The position numbers were made by a program, and so were the translations under genes. A stretch of DNA of 64,000 bases from assembly GCA_950022655.1 (NCBI GenBank), contig OX465579.1:46603950-46667949 (forward strand). Direction: 5' to 3'. The notes under the pieces were generated by a model, which saw only the letters and a program-made list of their open reading frames with translations, searched no databases and had not been told where the DNA came from. This document shows positions 10,382-24,390 of this stretch, one piece after another; the stretch's first letter is position 1; each line of letters opens with the position of its first letter. The DNA comes from Alentia gelatinosa (Eukaryota > Annelida > Polychaeta > Phyllodocida > Polynoidae).

Positions 10382-13300
10382 AGGTGAAAAGTAGAAACAT
10401 AGATCTGAGAAAAGATATAGATAGGTCACTGTGGTTAGAAAACCTAAAAAAACATAATTAATGAATTGCGATATAAGCCGATGTGATTAGGCGTCATTCC
10501 TCCCTATTCTGTTAAGTACAAATGGAAATTATAGGATAGCTTTGTCAGCATTATGCATATTCTCACGTAAAGGTCGGGATTAAGGGTGGTTATCATATAA
10601 GAGGGATAAACGCGTCAAGATAGCTGATAAATACACTATAGCACATGGATATGCCATTATCGCTGTCATCGCTTCCATTCTATAAAGTGTTAATATTATC
10701 CTCAATAATAATCTTCTTAAGCTATATAGAAAGCTTATACAGAGTGCTAAATAGGAGTCCTATCAAGTTGGGTTTGTAGTCCTAGATAAATGGCGTGCCT
10801 CCATCAATAGTTATCTAGGTGCATCAGTGTTGCGAAATACAATATATTTCTTGACTATCCGAAAACACATGGCCTAGAACTGGAACAGTTCTTTATTCAT
10901 TCTAGTTCAATTCCCTCCTTATCTAAGGTATTTATACGGCCATTTGATAAAAATTATATAAAATGCTTATGAGAAGGCGCCGATAGTTTCTGAAATAAAT
11001 GTAAATATCAAAAGTAGGCAGAAGACTATTTCTTACGTGATAGAATCAGAGATCCACGTAGATGATTTCCGGAATACTGGTCTTAGAATATTCATGTCGT
11101 CATTATCTGTGGGAATTAGATGCCTCCCTGGCCTGCTCTCCACTGAACGTACGTGCCCATTCCTTTGAATCATAACGCTGTAAATCCATATTGCACATCG
11201 GCGACTAGAGCTACCTGCCAAATGAGACACTCATATGAATCCTGCTAACAATGTCTGGTTATAATGAGGTAATCTCAGACTTGGACCTTCGGGCATACCC
11301 TGCTGCCAGGTGTAAGATATGGCCCAGTGATATTAGATACGACCAGCTCATAGTCTAGCAGTGTGGGAGGTTCAGGTCTCTGGAGAGGTATTGATTCATA
11401 GAGACACCTTCAAGGAGTAGACACCACTTAATGGAGTCACGATTCCCCTCATGAAACTGTTACAACGGTTCAACTTGGTCCTTTGGCGGCCTCATGGCAC
11501 TATCCCAGCGAGGGCTGCGTTGATCCTTCCTCCTGATGGTTGCTGGGCAGGAGAGGGATTTGTATCCACTCTTATATATATCCTCCACTCCACCCGGGGG
11601 GTCGGTAACAGGGACATCTATGGATGATATGCCGTGTGAATGGCCCTATGGGCCGTCAGCAACATCGCCGCCCTCCAAAAGGGGAGGGGGTGAGTGTGTA
11701 GAGATAAGAATGTCACTATGTATCCACTGTTGTAACCGCCTACATCAACCACTCTCGGCCCACTCTGTGTACCTGGAGTGTTATTTGAGTGAGTCTGATA
11801 AAGAGTGCTTGAACAGACACGTACTGCCCATATAAACTCTATCACTTCTCCCCGAGCCCCCTTTTAGAGTGGCCTTTGTAGAGAAGGCTCCCATTTTCAA
11901 ATTTCTGTTGTAAATATTATTCTATTCACTCCTATACAGTCATAAATTTCGGCCAGTTCTAGTTGCTGGTCACATATTCATACAATATTGCAGTGAGGCA
12001 ATAGATGAATAGTGCAAGTATTACATGATTTCACAAATCGTACCAACGGCATTTAACTTTTCATGAATTGTGATGTATAGTTTCCTTCATCATTTAGTAC
12101 CTGCAGTACCGGTTATCTAAAATTGCTTTACATATTACTAAGTTTACGCCCTTCTGATCCTTCCTCACATTAAACAACGAAGGGGCTAATACAGTTCAAA
12201 TATGTTTTATTACAGCAATCATATTTCTCTGTGACTTATACAGGTCTCTTCCTATTCATATGCATATCTAGATGTATGCACTTTAGCTGACTACTGTGAT
12301 GAATCCATATGATTTACCATGAATGGTGAAATAGAGGTAGTGTTGATATTCGGTATTCCTAGATGAAATACTATGTGTGTCAAATGTGCCTCAGAATGAG
12401 TTTAACGTTTGAATTAGGAAAGCCCGTTCGATTAACCAAGCTGACTAAACACCAGTGTATAAATCACTCAAAACCTCATTATAACACTCCAATATAACCT
12501 ATTTGCCGGTGATTCTAGATAAGGTGTTGCATGGGGTCAGTTTATATACTTCATGATGTAGGTGACGCTTCACCCACCTGGCACTTAGCAAGTTATCGTA
12601 CTGTTGTCAATACTGAAGTATCCAGACATTTCCAGGGCCAGAGCGGTATTCACCAAAAATGACGACGTGATATGTAAGTTAAGTATGGTCAAATAAGGGC
12701 ATTGTTCTCTGGTTTTATGAGATTGTTCTAAACAAATCATCAAAGTATTATCATATACATATACTCCAGAATTACTGTTCAGGTCAACAGGGACCGGAAA
12801 CGACCTTGAAAACTCCAACTGAAGCCTCTCTCCCTCACTGGAACCCCCAAAACGTATTTACATTGGTTTAAAATGAATGGCATTAAAAAGATTGTCAACC
12901 ATAAATCTTCCAAAATCTAACAGATAACTTTGTCAATATTTTGCTAATTAGTCCCAAACTGTAAACATATAAGTTACTAACGATGCTAGGCGCCTCCACC
13001 GAATCTAGACTGAAGCTGCAGTGGGATAAAGTTCTTTCGATCACGGCGGACTTAAATTAGCACATGTGCGGACCGCCAGCCAATGCACAGGTAACAGTCT
13101 GAAAATAAACAGCATGGTGCATGTGGTGCGGACACACAACAAAAACACCTGTGAAGAAAATTTCACTTTGTGGCATAGCACAAATTTAGTGTTTAAATAG
13201 TTTAGCAGAACGTTGTTTTATTATATTGAATATGATAGAGATATAAATGAGGGTGGATTGCTGAAACGTATTACAACTTGCAGGGAGCACCCAAGAGGTT

Positions 13301-13509
13301 ACTTTGATTAATCTCATGGTTTCTCAGACCATCAAATACAATACTTGTAACCAGCAATGGCTTAGATACAAGGTTGAACAGGGGTGTATATATGCCAAAG
13401 GTTATAAACACCCAATTCACCTATAATCATTTTTGGTTATAACATAGATACAGAGATATTATCTCTGGCATCAAATGATGCTTAACTCACATGCATGAAT
13501 CCAGGAAAT
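10382..13509. other. Intergenic; no gene recognised
   Basis: The ORFs here are short and unremarkable. The overlapping opposite-strand frames at 11536-11845 reflect a slightly GC-richer patch. No repeat, RNA gene or splice-supported exon could be identified. Confidence 0.45.
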
Positions 13510-14140
13510 ATGAAGGTCTCTAAGGGATGTCACAATGTGACAAGATAGCAAGAGAACTGCATATAAAAAACTTTTAGACATCATTTTTGAACTGGCTGTC
13601 AAAAATATAAGACAAGGGTTGCCGCAGGGGTAGCAAAACCTGTAATATACCTGGAACTTGATATCACAAAATACTAAAAATAGCCCAAAAGGTTCCTAAG
13701 GGATGACGCAATATGGCCAGATAGTAAATAAACTGCATATGGAAAGATTTAATAGCCTTCAGGCACTACGTCATTGCAACTAGGTGTCGAAAATATCAAA
13801 TGACAGTGGCAGTAGTGATTGCAAAATTGGTTATATGACTGGATCCTGAGATCACAGAACACTAAACAATAGATTAAAATGTGTCTAAGGGATGCCAGAA
13901 CATGGCAACATAGCAAAATACTGCATATATAAAGGTTATATAGCCTATAGACACCATATGTCTTCAATACTGACTCTCAAATATGTCAAACAACATTGGC
14001 GACAGGGATAGCAAAATCAGTAATATACCTCGAACCTGCTATCGTAAAACCCTTAAAATACCTCAAAATGTTCCTAAGGGATGCTACAATATGGTCAGAT
14101 AGCAAAAAACTGCATATGAAAAGATTAAATAGTTTTTAAT
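13510..14140. repeat. Tandem satellite, ~189-bp unit, 3-4 degenerate copies
   Basis: The block CTAAGGGATG occurs at about 13520, 13696, 13885 and 14074, spaced 176, 189 and 189 bases. After each come, in the same order, AATRTGGCCAGATAGYAAA-like sequence and ACTGCATATNNAAAG. The first three units continue through GCAAAA and an ATACCTGGAACYTGATATC-like end. Copies have diverged considerably, so the array is old. Confidence 0.75.
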
Positions 14141-14589
14141 TTATATAAGAAACAATTATGTGGAAAATTGCAGATGTGTAAAGGGGACATTAATAGTACA
14201 CGCATGAAAAGGCTGCTGTAGGCCACTGAGAAGACATATTTTGATTCTGTTTGCTGTATTGAGTTCACAAAGGACCAGACTATGGAGTCCAATACCAAAG
14301 TTTAATCTAATGAGTCATTGTAATACTTAAAAGAACACAGAGCCAAGTAATGGTTTTCAGCACTCAGAATTATAGGCATTCAGGCATTTTGACAGGAGCT
14401 CTCTTCAACAGCTGTTGTCATGGTAATCCGACCACTTGCCAGAGCGACAACAAGTGGAAATGTTAACTAGAAGGATGGATCTACAAGATAAAACAATAAA
14501 ACAAATGTTTCCATGGGGGGGGGCAGCGGAAATGAAGATTTGGGGTCTTGGCCCAGGGACTATAAACAACAGTTTCTACAATATTTTCT

Positions 14590-15972
14590 AATCACACATA
14601 AAAAGTGTCTTTGGACCAGTTTGTAATAGACATTTGGTTTTAGACCTTGTCTGTTATTCCATAATAGCTCCAATCTCTATTTTAATCGTGTTTTTGAATA
14701 AATATCCCTCTTCAATTTTCAAGTTTCCTGCTTCAACTTACTCCAGTATATTTCTCCCAAGTACAGAGGTGAGTGCCTAAATTTTTCTATTTCTGGATTC
14801 AGTATTCTAAATTTTATTTCCTGTGCCCTCCCAGTTCTTTTTTCATCCAATTCAAAGATATGGTCCTCACTTGAGGCCCACCATTTCATCATAACTAATA
14901 AATGTGTTGCTCTTCTAATAGATAATTCCCTAACTTAACACTTTTCACGAAGTTGTTCTATGTGCATATCAACTGCCTTTTGAATACCCATGGCACATCT
15001 TAATATTTTATTCATAACTACCTGCAAGCTGTCTCTATTTCGTTGTGATGTACAAAAATAAACGAAGTCTGAATACTCAATTACGGGAAAAATCATCTGT
15101 TTAGCTTTTAATCTTAGCATCTGAGGTAAGCAAATGTCTTATCTTCCTTAATCGGAATAATCTTTTATTAATTTTCTTTACAACCATTTCTACTTGTTCA
15201 TTAAAATTTAATCATCGTCAAGATTAACTCCCAGATACTTATATATTCTCACAGGATTCAAGCAATTGTTACACATGGTAACCTCTAGTTTCCTGTTAAG
15301 GTCTCTTTGATTCCCTATCCACATAATTTTTGTCTTAATGTAGTTTATCCTGAGTTTATACCTAATCGTCCAATCGTTAATTTCTCTTAGATCCTCTTCC
15401 ATTTTTCTAATTATTTCTAATTGTTTTTTTTCCACTTACTAGTAATACACAATCATCTGAATATAATATCATTTTCCCATGTGAAATTAGCTGGTTTAAA
15501 TTATTTATGAAGATTACAAACAATAGTGGTCTCAGGACAGAGCCCTGGGGCACACTGCATCTAATTAACCTTTCTTCAGAAACAATATTATGTAGTTTAG
15601 TCCTGCATTTTCTATCTGTTAAGTAATCTTTTATCAATTCTATAATATTTGGATATGTTTTTATATCATCTAGCCTGTTTAATAAAATGTGATGGTCTAC
15701 ACTATCGAATGCCTTACGGAAATCTAAGTACGCTATTAATGTTATATTTTTCAAATTTAAGTTCCTAAAAATTTCTTCTAGTAATACAAAGATAGCTTGA
15801 GCTGTGGATCTCTTTGGAATAAACCCATATTGATTAGTATCTATAATTTCATTTCCCATTACATGATCAAGAATAATCTGATAAATCACTTTTTCGTAGA
15901 TTTTTGAAAGCATTTGTAAAACCGTAATTGGTCGCCAATTATTAAAACTTATCAAATCCCCCTCTTTGGGAA
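14590..15972 (-). pseudogene. Broken non-LTR retrotransposon (LINE) reverse transcriptase
   Basis: Read on the minus strand from about 15972, the product starts FPKEGDLISFNNWRPITVL and continues through YGFIPKRSTAQA, LIAYLDFRKAFDSVDHHILL, VPQGSVLRPLLFVIFINNL and LYSDDCVLL. These are the successive conserved blocks of a LINE RT domain, with YSDD at the catalytic site where YADD is usual. A frameshift near 15420 leads to NDWTIRYKLRINYIKTK and YKYLGVNLDD, then a stop at 15208. Further shifted frames give LRKIRHLLTSDAKIKS and FPVIEYSDFVYFCTSQRNRD (15120-14935). A tail with SPLYLGEIYWSKL reaches about 14640. At least three frameshifts or stops and a missing 5' part (no endonuclease) make it inactive. 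The pattern fits a CR1/Jockey-like LINE; the exact clade is unsure. Confidence 0.85.
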
Positions 15973-15989
15973 ATAGTTATATTGTAGAC

Positions 15990-16779
15990 TATGATTTATT
16001 AGCCATGTTGATATATATGGATACATGTAATTGTCAAGTGCGTATGAAGTCTTCTTCTTTCAGATGCACTAAATCATGTTGAAACACTTTTTGTGTATTT
16101 GCGATAAACCTCAGAATGCCCCTGTCAGTAGTCGTTGGTGAATTTAGAATTTAGAGCAAAGTACGAAATTGAGTAATTCAGAAATCTTAATAAAAATATT
16201 TCCACTTTTTTCCTGTTACCAAGTTACACCCTTATGTTTGGGATAATGATAAACACGCGACTATGATTATCATCATATTATTATACGATTCAGAATGAAA
16301 AATACATCCTGGAAAAAACACATCGGAAAGATCTGAACCTGGTGACAAAAGAGTGAATGCGGCGAAATCCTGGCGCTATAATTAACTCACGTATAGAAAT
16401 GAATATTCGCATTGATATGTTTTCCTTGGAAATGAGGTAAGGCGATGATATAGGTGAATCAGATTTTAAAATAAGTCAATGAACCGAACACCCGCGGTTC
16501 TAGCTCTATAGACACTTCGTTACAAGTCTCTCAGTGGTGATGGTGTTGGCAGTATTCGTCTTCAGATCGTTAATGTCCCTTATTGCCCTGAGTAATGTGA
16601 GCTTCTGCTTGTTATACACTCATCTAAAAACACAGGCGCCATTTCTGGGCATTAAACATAGCGCTTAGTGGGAGAAAATGGATCCTAACAGGTTTTTTGC
16701 CTTGTTCAATCTGATCTCAGGTGGAATATGAAAGCGCACTGACGCACATCGTCGGCAGTCTCAAGTTCTTATTCTTGCG
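15990..16779. other. Intergenic; nothing recognised
   Basis: AT-rich sequence with no long frame, repeat or RNA gene that I can support. Confidence 0.45.
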
Positions 16780-16990
16780 TCGTTTACCATGTGTAGAGCT
16801 TTATCTTACCCCTGGTATTTCTTCTCCATAGACTTAACATTGGGAACTCGTATCCAAGGCCCATTAGATATTTAGGAAAAATATCCAGTGGGGGATTATG
16901 ACACAAATGCTAACCCATTAGTCCATTTGAAGTGAGAGATCATTTCAAGTTTATAGTCAGAGCTCGATCCAATCTCATGTGGATAAACTG
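16780..16990 (+). repeat. Dispersed repeat family R1, copy 2
   Basis: Shares with 4285-4520, in the same order, a TATTTCTTCTC block, CTTAACATTGGGAACT, CCAAGGCCC, and GTGGGGGATTA followed by a run into CAAATGCTAAC. The orientation is the same. No coding capacity is seen. Confidence 0.5.
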
Positions 16991-19480
16991 CAAACTCGAA
17001 GCAGTGCTAAAATAAAATTCAAGACACCTTGCCCCAGAATTGTATCCGTAAAGGAATCACCTTACTCGAGAGGAATAGAATGGGACGAGATCCCTGCGGA
17101 ATATTGTATCTGCACCAAGGACTTTAAAAAGAAGATTAGGAAGACATAACCCATTATGGTCATCTCATTTTTCACATACATCACTCTTAAATTTCCATAA
17201 TTATTATCAATTTAACTGGAGCTCTGTTACATGCATGTCACCTGCAACACACTGTAACTGAAAAACTTGCAATAGCGAGAGTATATTTCATCAGACAGAA
17301 AATCAGCGAATTATCAAGCTCTGTCGAGTGTGTTATAAGAAGACTGTATCTGATTAATAATTTTACCAAGTATTTTGACGTACTAAGACAGTCAGCCCGT
17401 TTTCGTATTATCATATATCTGAAAATGGCGAAATTTTAGCTAGTCACGTGATGTCATACACCGTTCGTCACAGTGTGACATACGGTCATAAATACGTCAT
17501 AAGTAGCAGCGGGCAGCATCTGTAGGTCAAACGGCCATACGTATGTATACACAGTGTTTATGTTTAGCGAATAAGGTACTAGACCTAAATATAAGTCCTA
17601 CATGATCGTGGACTTAACTCAGAAAAGATCACTCGTCAGAACTAGCTACAGTAGACTGCCCCGAGCATTTAATCCTCTGATCACATCACAAACTTCGATG
17701 TCCATGCCCCCCCCCCCCCCCCCGATGTTTCATGATTTCCCAGCTTCAAGCAGCTCTTTGAAGGAGACCGAGTGTGGGAAGCCAAACACGTGGAAAATAC
17801 GTTGATTGGTAGCCTCTAGGAACGAAGCGTGTCATCCTGGAGGAGAGGAGATGGTGGGAGGGGGTGGTAGGGGGATTCGTCTCCACACCTGTAAAGACCA
17901 TGTATAGGGCCGCTAGCACCTGTAAATCCAGGTATTGCTCATCTCACTGACAATACACACTAGTTCCATCCAAACCGGCTTTCTATTCATAAACTACAAA
18001 AAAAGAAGTGACATCGTATATATATATTATCCTCTCACTACAAACTATATGACATTTCCTGTCTCATTCTGAATGTTGACCATTCTTGAAATTCACCGAC
18101 TTGTCGAATTGTAAACCTTATCTAATCATTCTGTTAGATAGCGATTTGTAATTATCCTCGCCAAGGAACTCTTCAGAAATCACCTTGCATGAGCTGGGCC
18201 GGCAACATCCACTCGGTATTATCGAGGAGCTGACTTGAATTGCATGATGGAGCTTCTAAAAGCAATATTCACTTTGTACATTCTCTGTGATGTTGTACGC
18301 CCTGTACTATAAGAAAAAATGGCCGTTTCTCCTGGTTTAATGTCACGATGATTCATTTTAGTTTATAAGTCATTAATTTGATTGCTTATGTTGAAATGTA
18401 TTGTCATTAGCCCACAGTATCTTATTTATAAAGTTGGTGGAGATCACAAGGAAGACAGCCTTCTCTGACTTCTTAAATATACCCAATAACAAAGTGCTGT
18501 TGTAGATAATGAAGGTAATTCCTCAAGAGATCGGCATTGGCCACCTGTACGACTTGCAGACAAAGAGAGTGTACACAGGTGCACAACGCAGAACGCTGCT
18601 TATTATGGAGTAGTTCTAGAGACTAGCATTAGAGTTCAGGTATGATGTTGCACTCATACTACTGGTCCCCTGGCCACAGCTGAAGCTACTCAAGAGTAAT
18701 TCTAAAGAAGAATTGAAAAAGTATAAAGGAAACATCAATATATTGTCTGTGCTTCATAATCCTACTCAAGACCTCTCTCTGAGTCTAGTGTTCCTGGTAT
18801 GTATATGCATAGATATGGAGCCTGTTCATCACAATGTCCTATACTCGATTTTTGTATGAGTTTATTATGGAACAATTGTTTATTATGAAATATTGAGAAA
18901 TAAGCTTGCTGGTGATGCCTAATCTGTGAAACACGTCTCTCCTATTGTAAGGTAAAACTGTGCTCATGAGTAGAGTAAAGTAGGCAGACATTTGAGAAAG
19001 TATATTATTTCCGTTCCCTACTAATATCGTGCACAAGTATTCTCTATAGAGGCCGGGTATGTATGCTGCACCTTATATCATGACTGCAAGTTTCTGTTGT
19101 GTTGCGACAGAGAGCAAATACTACAGGAAGGCTTTGATATCAAAAGGATGCTGGCCCGGTAGCTTACCTTCTAAGTCTGACGTGAAATCAATCCATCTCC
19201 GATGAGGCTCTGTGACATGGCTTTGAGAGAAATATTGATTTGTCCTCCCTACAACACTTGGGAATCTTGTTTTCGCAAAGGAGCATTTGGTGTCAGCATG
19301 AAGGTTACGTCAATAATCAGCAGAGTAATCTTATATCACGAAAAACTATTCATGAGTTCTGATATACGCAGATGGAAGTAAATAAAGAGATTTTAGTTGA
19401 TGTGGTGGGTTTAAAGATGGTATAATACATCTTTTTGGTATCGATTATATGTGCATCTCGCTATCTTGTAAAAAGTATTA
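16991..19480. other. Intergenic; contains a C17 homopolymer
   Basis: No gene is recognised. A run of 17 C at 17707-17723 creates the poly-Pro frame seen at 17602-17805, which I do not consider coding. Confidence 0.45.
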
Positions 19481-19519
19481 AATCTGCCGCAGGCAGGTAA
19501 CATATTACCGTCACAATGC

Positions 19520-19580
19520 ACACCAACGCGCCTTATGACGCGCCCCACGACGCAAAATTCCATTGAATTAAATGTAATTT
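19520..19580 (+). repeat. Dispersed GC-rich repeat, copy B
   Basis: Contains ACGCGCCTTA, ACGCGC, ACGACGCA and CATTGAATT in the order found on the opposite strand at 1300-1420. This is the second copy of the same element. Confidence 0.5.
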
Positions 19581-20806
19581 GTTACTGGGAATACTTGGCG
19601 ATTGTTGCCCTAGCTGGTTGTAATCAGGATGGTAAACTTTCCACTGTAATATAAATTTTGGAAGAACTCGACTCAGATTGTTACCAAGGTTCATATTGTG
19701 GCAATGAGGAAATCCCTTATTCTGAGACCTTGTAACTATGCCAGGTTCCCAGACATTAAATAGTGTAACGGATTAAGCCGTAGTGTATTCACATGCCTTA
19801 AAAGGGACCATTCAGCCTTACATAAATCACTTTTCATTAAAAAAAGAATCTGCCTTGGGTCAGAACCAGTGAAGGTGAATCGATGTGACCGCTTGTGTTG
19901 CTATGAGCTGCAGGCACGTGAGTCGGGCACTGTTGATCTCCAACACTCGACCCAGGCTTGGCACTGTTTGTTTTTGAATTATTGCCGGACGATAGGACAA
20001 GTGAGCTTTGATCAAGACGTTTTCAACATACAAGCCATCGACAGGTTCCTTCCTTTGTTGATACATCTCTTGCCTCTTACTATCAAGACTTGTAAAACAA
20101 AAATAACATCATCCTCATATTATGTTTAAAGTGGGTGTATACACCTACGATTGAATAAAAGTATTCACACGCGATGGAAACATGTATTTCCCGTCTATTC
20201 AATTATAATTTAGTTATTTACTGTGATTGGCGTAAGTTATAATGTCATAAATTTAAATGCTTTATTTTCTATTAGAGATATTGCCCGAATGTCCTAGGAC
20301 ACCTGTAACAAAAACGCTCGTTGTTAGGACGATCAACTATGGTTTTGAACATCAAAGAGAAGCATATTCTCAAAATAAAATGATTTTTTTAGATTGATGA
20401 ACAATCAGATGTAATAATTCTGAGGATAGAAATCTAAAAAGTTTAGAAATTGCATTCTAAAATCATATTGACTTTTATGTTTTGTATGAAATATTTAGTA
20501 TATCATGTGTTGTTGTAAATGCGCCCGACTTCCTTTATTTGGCTATTGATTATTGGTAATACATATATATGTTCTATATTTTAGATATATGCCGTACAAC
20601 AGGATATCCGTTATTTAGAATATGCCTCAGTTTTACATTAAACTACCGTCGACCGTCATCATATAAGGTTGGCCAGCCTAAACGCCATGAGTGTAGGAAC
20701 CACGTCTATTCTCATCTCCTTGGTCTCACTCACACACTCTTTCTATTGAAAATAGACATCGCACTTGCTCCCATTTATTCCTTATATCCTCTAAGCTTAC
20801 CTTTAT

Positions 20807-21064
20807 TTACATATATAAGATAAATTTGAAATCAAATATTAAATCCTGTTCTCCTATATGTAGAATCACATCCCCGAAGGTTACCTTAGTATTCCATAGA
20901 TTATCAAAATTAATTCCTTCCATATACCTGTAGTCTCTCCCTGTAATAGAACCCCGTATGCGGTAGTTTGTACCCCATACCAGCCTGTTCTCTGGAAGCC
21001 TGCAGAGCCTAGTCTCCACCTCAAAGGTGCATCCTTTGATTTTTGTCACCGCTAAATGAACCAA
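20807..21064 (-). other. Unrecognised open frame, possibly coding or relic
   Basis: An 85-codon minus-strand frame has a protein-like composition (NRLVWGTNYRIRGSI, YMEGINFDNLWNTKVTFGD, VILHIGEQD). I do not recognise it. It could be an exon, a decayed retroelement piece or chance. Gene status cannot be supported without splice partners, and none was found. Confidence 0.2.
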
Positions 21065-24060
21065 GGAGTAGATGCTGATCTCAGCAGAAGGACTCTAGAA
21101 GGTACCTGGCCATATGACGTCAAACCTATGACTGAAACGTACCAGGTAAAACACCACGTAGACTTTCACTTCTTATCAAACCACTATCACATAAATAATT
21201 AATCAGGTGGTAAACATTGTTGGAGAACTCCTTTCGAATGAATGTATACGCTTTTCTTCGAAAGGCCTCCCCTAGGTTCCTTGGGAAGGTCACGGTCCAA
21301 TGCCCGGTGGTGACTCAGTGGTTGTTTGTCAAATGGATCACCGATAGAAAGGTACATAGGTCCCTAATAAGGTACACAAACACGCCTATACGATGAAAAA
21401 GTTCTGAGGATCTAACCTGGAGATATCGCTCGTATTCTGTCATACTCAATTTGATATACGAAACGAGCGAATTCATACTTCGGAAGGATAGAATATGGCT
21501 TTGGCCGTGAGGTAGGGCATCTTAATATTTGTACTCTGTTTGTATCTTATTTGCATCCTATTGTATGCATTAGGTTAGATGAGCTAAAGTAGACACAGAT
21601 ATCATTCAATCAACGAAACTGGTTAAATGAGTATAAGATTCAATTATGATGTTATTTTGTATACGTGTCATATACCCATCGTCTCAATCAATTCATCCCA
21701 TTACCATCATCACTCGTTCCCGATGATATCGATGTGACAAGGAATCAACGAGACACTGGTGTACAACAGGAAGAACTAGCGCTCAGCTAGATGTTGACAA
21801 TAAAGTAAATAAATTTGAAAAAATATGATATTGCACTAGGCCCCTATTCATCAATATATTCGTCGACCAATGAGCATATAAGGTTCTCGCATACATCTAT
21901 TAATGAAGCACCAATTGTCATGAAATGTTTGTTTAAGGTCAATATACTCTAAACTAGGGTATATGAAATCGTAAGTGTGTGTAGTGTGATTTAAGGATTG
22001 AAGGTTGATCTTTTTTAATGATTGCCAAAGAGCAATAAATAACAATAAGAGGTATCAACAAGTAAATATTGATTATTTACACATGCAAACCAAAGTTAGA
22101 CCTTTGTACAGAAGGCGAGCTTCGTATCTGAACGCCATAATCAAATGGTGGAGCAGTATAGAAATAGGTATCATTGATAAGAAATCAAAGGCGACGAGAA
22201 TGGACAACAAAGAATTAACCTAAGACAGAAAACGGAGAAATATGGGAATTATCCACTCTGTAATGGGATGATGATTTGGAGCCTGCTCACGAGCGAATTG
22301 CAAAAAGACACATAACATGAGGAATAGGTTAAAATGAGATTAGTTATGAACAGACAGGTAATCAATTAAAAAAAGACTTGATTACATCTATCCACCGCGC
22401 ATATTGGAGCAATAAGAACAGATCATGTATACGTGTCCTTGCTTTATCTGTTGTACATTCTTGTCTGTATGTCGTATTGTTTATGTTATTTTCATCTAAT
22501 GCATGGTCACAAAGCAAGTAACAAGCACCAAATATTATAAACTAAAGACTGAGATCTCACGACAAAAGAGCCAAGGAAACATTTGCAATGAACATTAAAT
22601 GATATAAGATCAATGAGACTACTCTGGGGCCGAGTCGCATGACGGGCTGCAATTATACCCACGAACACTCCGAATACAAACAATCCTGACCGCCAATATA
22701 TACACATGTGTATACGCTGGTATATATACTGGTCGTATTGATAAGATACTTACTTCCTCTCATTCTGTATCATTCTTTATCTATAATCGTTAATTTGGTT
22801 AAGAACACCACTGTGTGTATATGGTAGAACGCCCGGATATGTAAGGCGAATACATGTATACAGCGTCTACTCGCGTGTTGTTGGTTGTTTTACTTGAATA
22901 AACAAAGGATAATTGAAATAAGCAGTGTGTTTTAGCATAGATTAATGATACCAGAATTCATAGATTAAGTTGTAAACTATTAGAACGAGTAGTGTAGATA
23001 CTTTCGTAAATGTCACCCCTTAAAGCCTGTCGGACATCGATATATTTCACACATTCTCACTAAGTCGACGGTGGAATGAATCGATGAAATTCCTGTTTAT
23101 GTTAGATACCCTTTTTATAAATACTTGCATGTTGGATGAGAGGATACGAGCCCATGCTAATATATCGGCCTGCACAAAATCGGTTACAGCTGGTGAACGT
23201 GCGTACGTTGATAATCGGAAAGAATCGGCCAATACCCCCATGTCAGTAATGCCCGTCGGCTGTCGCTAGAGCAATAAAATCGGGTCGGTGAAATACGTAC
23301 ATCGACAAACATGACACCCATTGTCACCGACCCGACGAATTCTTCAGGAAGTTTTGTGATCGGGAATAATCGGCATGTACATGTTCATAAAACGAAGAAC
23401 TAACTATAACAATAATCCTTGTCCAATCTACATCTTCCAGATATATGTAAGAATTGCTTTTGCCAATATGATTTTAAGTCACCTCATGCCAATCAGTGGG
23501 TTCTTTGCGGTGAAAGACATGGACTTTCTGTTGATGATTAGACATTATGATCACGGCCTGTAAACATGTTGATAGGTGATTTTATGTCCCTAGCTTTATC
23601 ATTGCCATCCTATCCAGAAATCCTCGTCCCTTAAACTTGTTGGATGTATTCTTCGAGCTTCAGAGGCTGCGCTGACTGGTTGATAAGTATATGCGCTGTA
23701 TTGCAAAGGAGCAGTCAATAATGTTATCAACAAATCTGGTTTATAGAGGTAAGACCCAGTTTTCAAGCAAGTCGTTTTGTATTCATTCATAAGGAGGGAA
23801 CAGGCCTTAGAAGATACATTAACTCGCAGAGAGTATCTAACAATCCATTGGAACCTTCACCTGCACGCAACTCTTACTTACATGTAATTCTATATAAGAA
23901 GACATAAGAATAGTCTTAGAAGGTTGAGTATGTATAATTATTACACTGAAGACATTACATCATAAATGATTATCTACCCAACGACATATTTTGGTAAATT
24001 CTCATTGATGCACCACGTACTATATTCTACATGTATATGTTCCAGAGGAAAAACAAGGAT
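21065..24060. other. Intergenic; no gene recognised
   Basis: Only short unrelated frames occur. A 12-bp perfect inverted repeat (TCGGGTCGGTGA at 23280-23291 and its complement at 23324-23335) could form a hairpin with a 32-base loop and is the only distinct structure seen. Confidence 0.45.
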
Positions 24061-24390
24061 GCTACTCGCGAATGGAGCCATATTTACCTGAGTGCTTTCC
24101 TCCAGGCAGCGGCCATCCTGTCGATGTGTCAGGTGTATTCCCCAGTGGAGTTACATCGACAGGTGCCTGCCGAGCCTTTCCTGTGACTGACTACCACAGC
24201 CGTCGACCCCGCCAGGCGTGTGTCGGGGAGTACTGGGGCGGTGGGCGGTGCGGTGTTGTCATGCTGCCCTCCTGGTACCACTGCCACCACTGACCGGATC
24301 AGGGTGGCTGGAGAAGAGTCCCGGGCACGGGTAAGACCGGTGAGCAGTACAGGAGACACGGAGTAATCCCCTTGTCTTATCAATCATACC
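24060..24390. other. GC- and CpG-rich patch, function unknown
   Basis: This stretch is much GC-richer than its surroundings and supports long open frames on both strands (24072-24293 plus, 24129-24383 minus). Neither product is recognisable. It may be a regulatory CpG-rich segment, an unrecognised exon or part of a transposon. Confidence 0.25.

Noticed and set aside
14935..15955. Functional reverse transcriptase at 14.9-16.0 kb
   Set aside because: The RT blocks are clear but interrupted by frameshifts and stops, with no endonuclease part; called a relic instead.
24129..24383. GC-rich opposing frames at 24.07-24.38 kb as a gene
   Set aside because: Both strands are open, no domain is recognised and no exon partners are found; kept only as a GC-rich patch.
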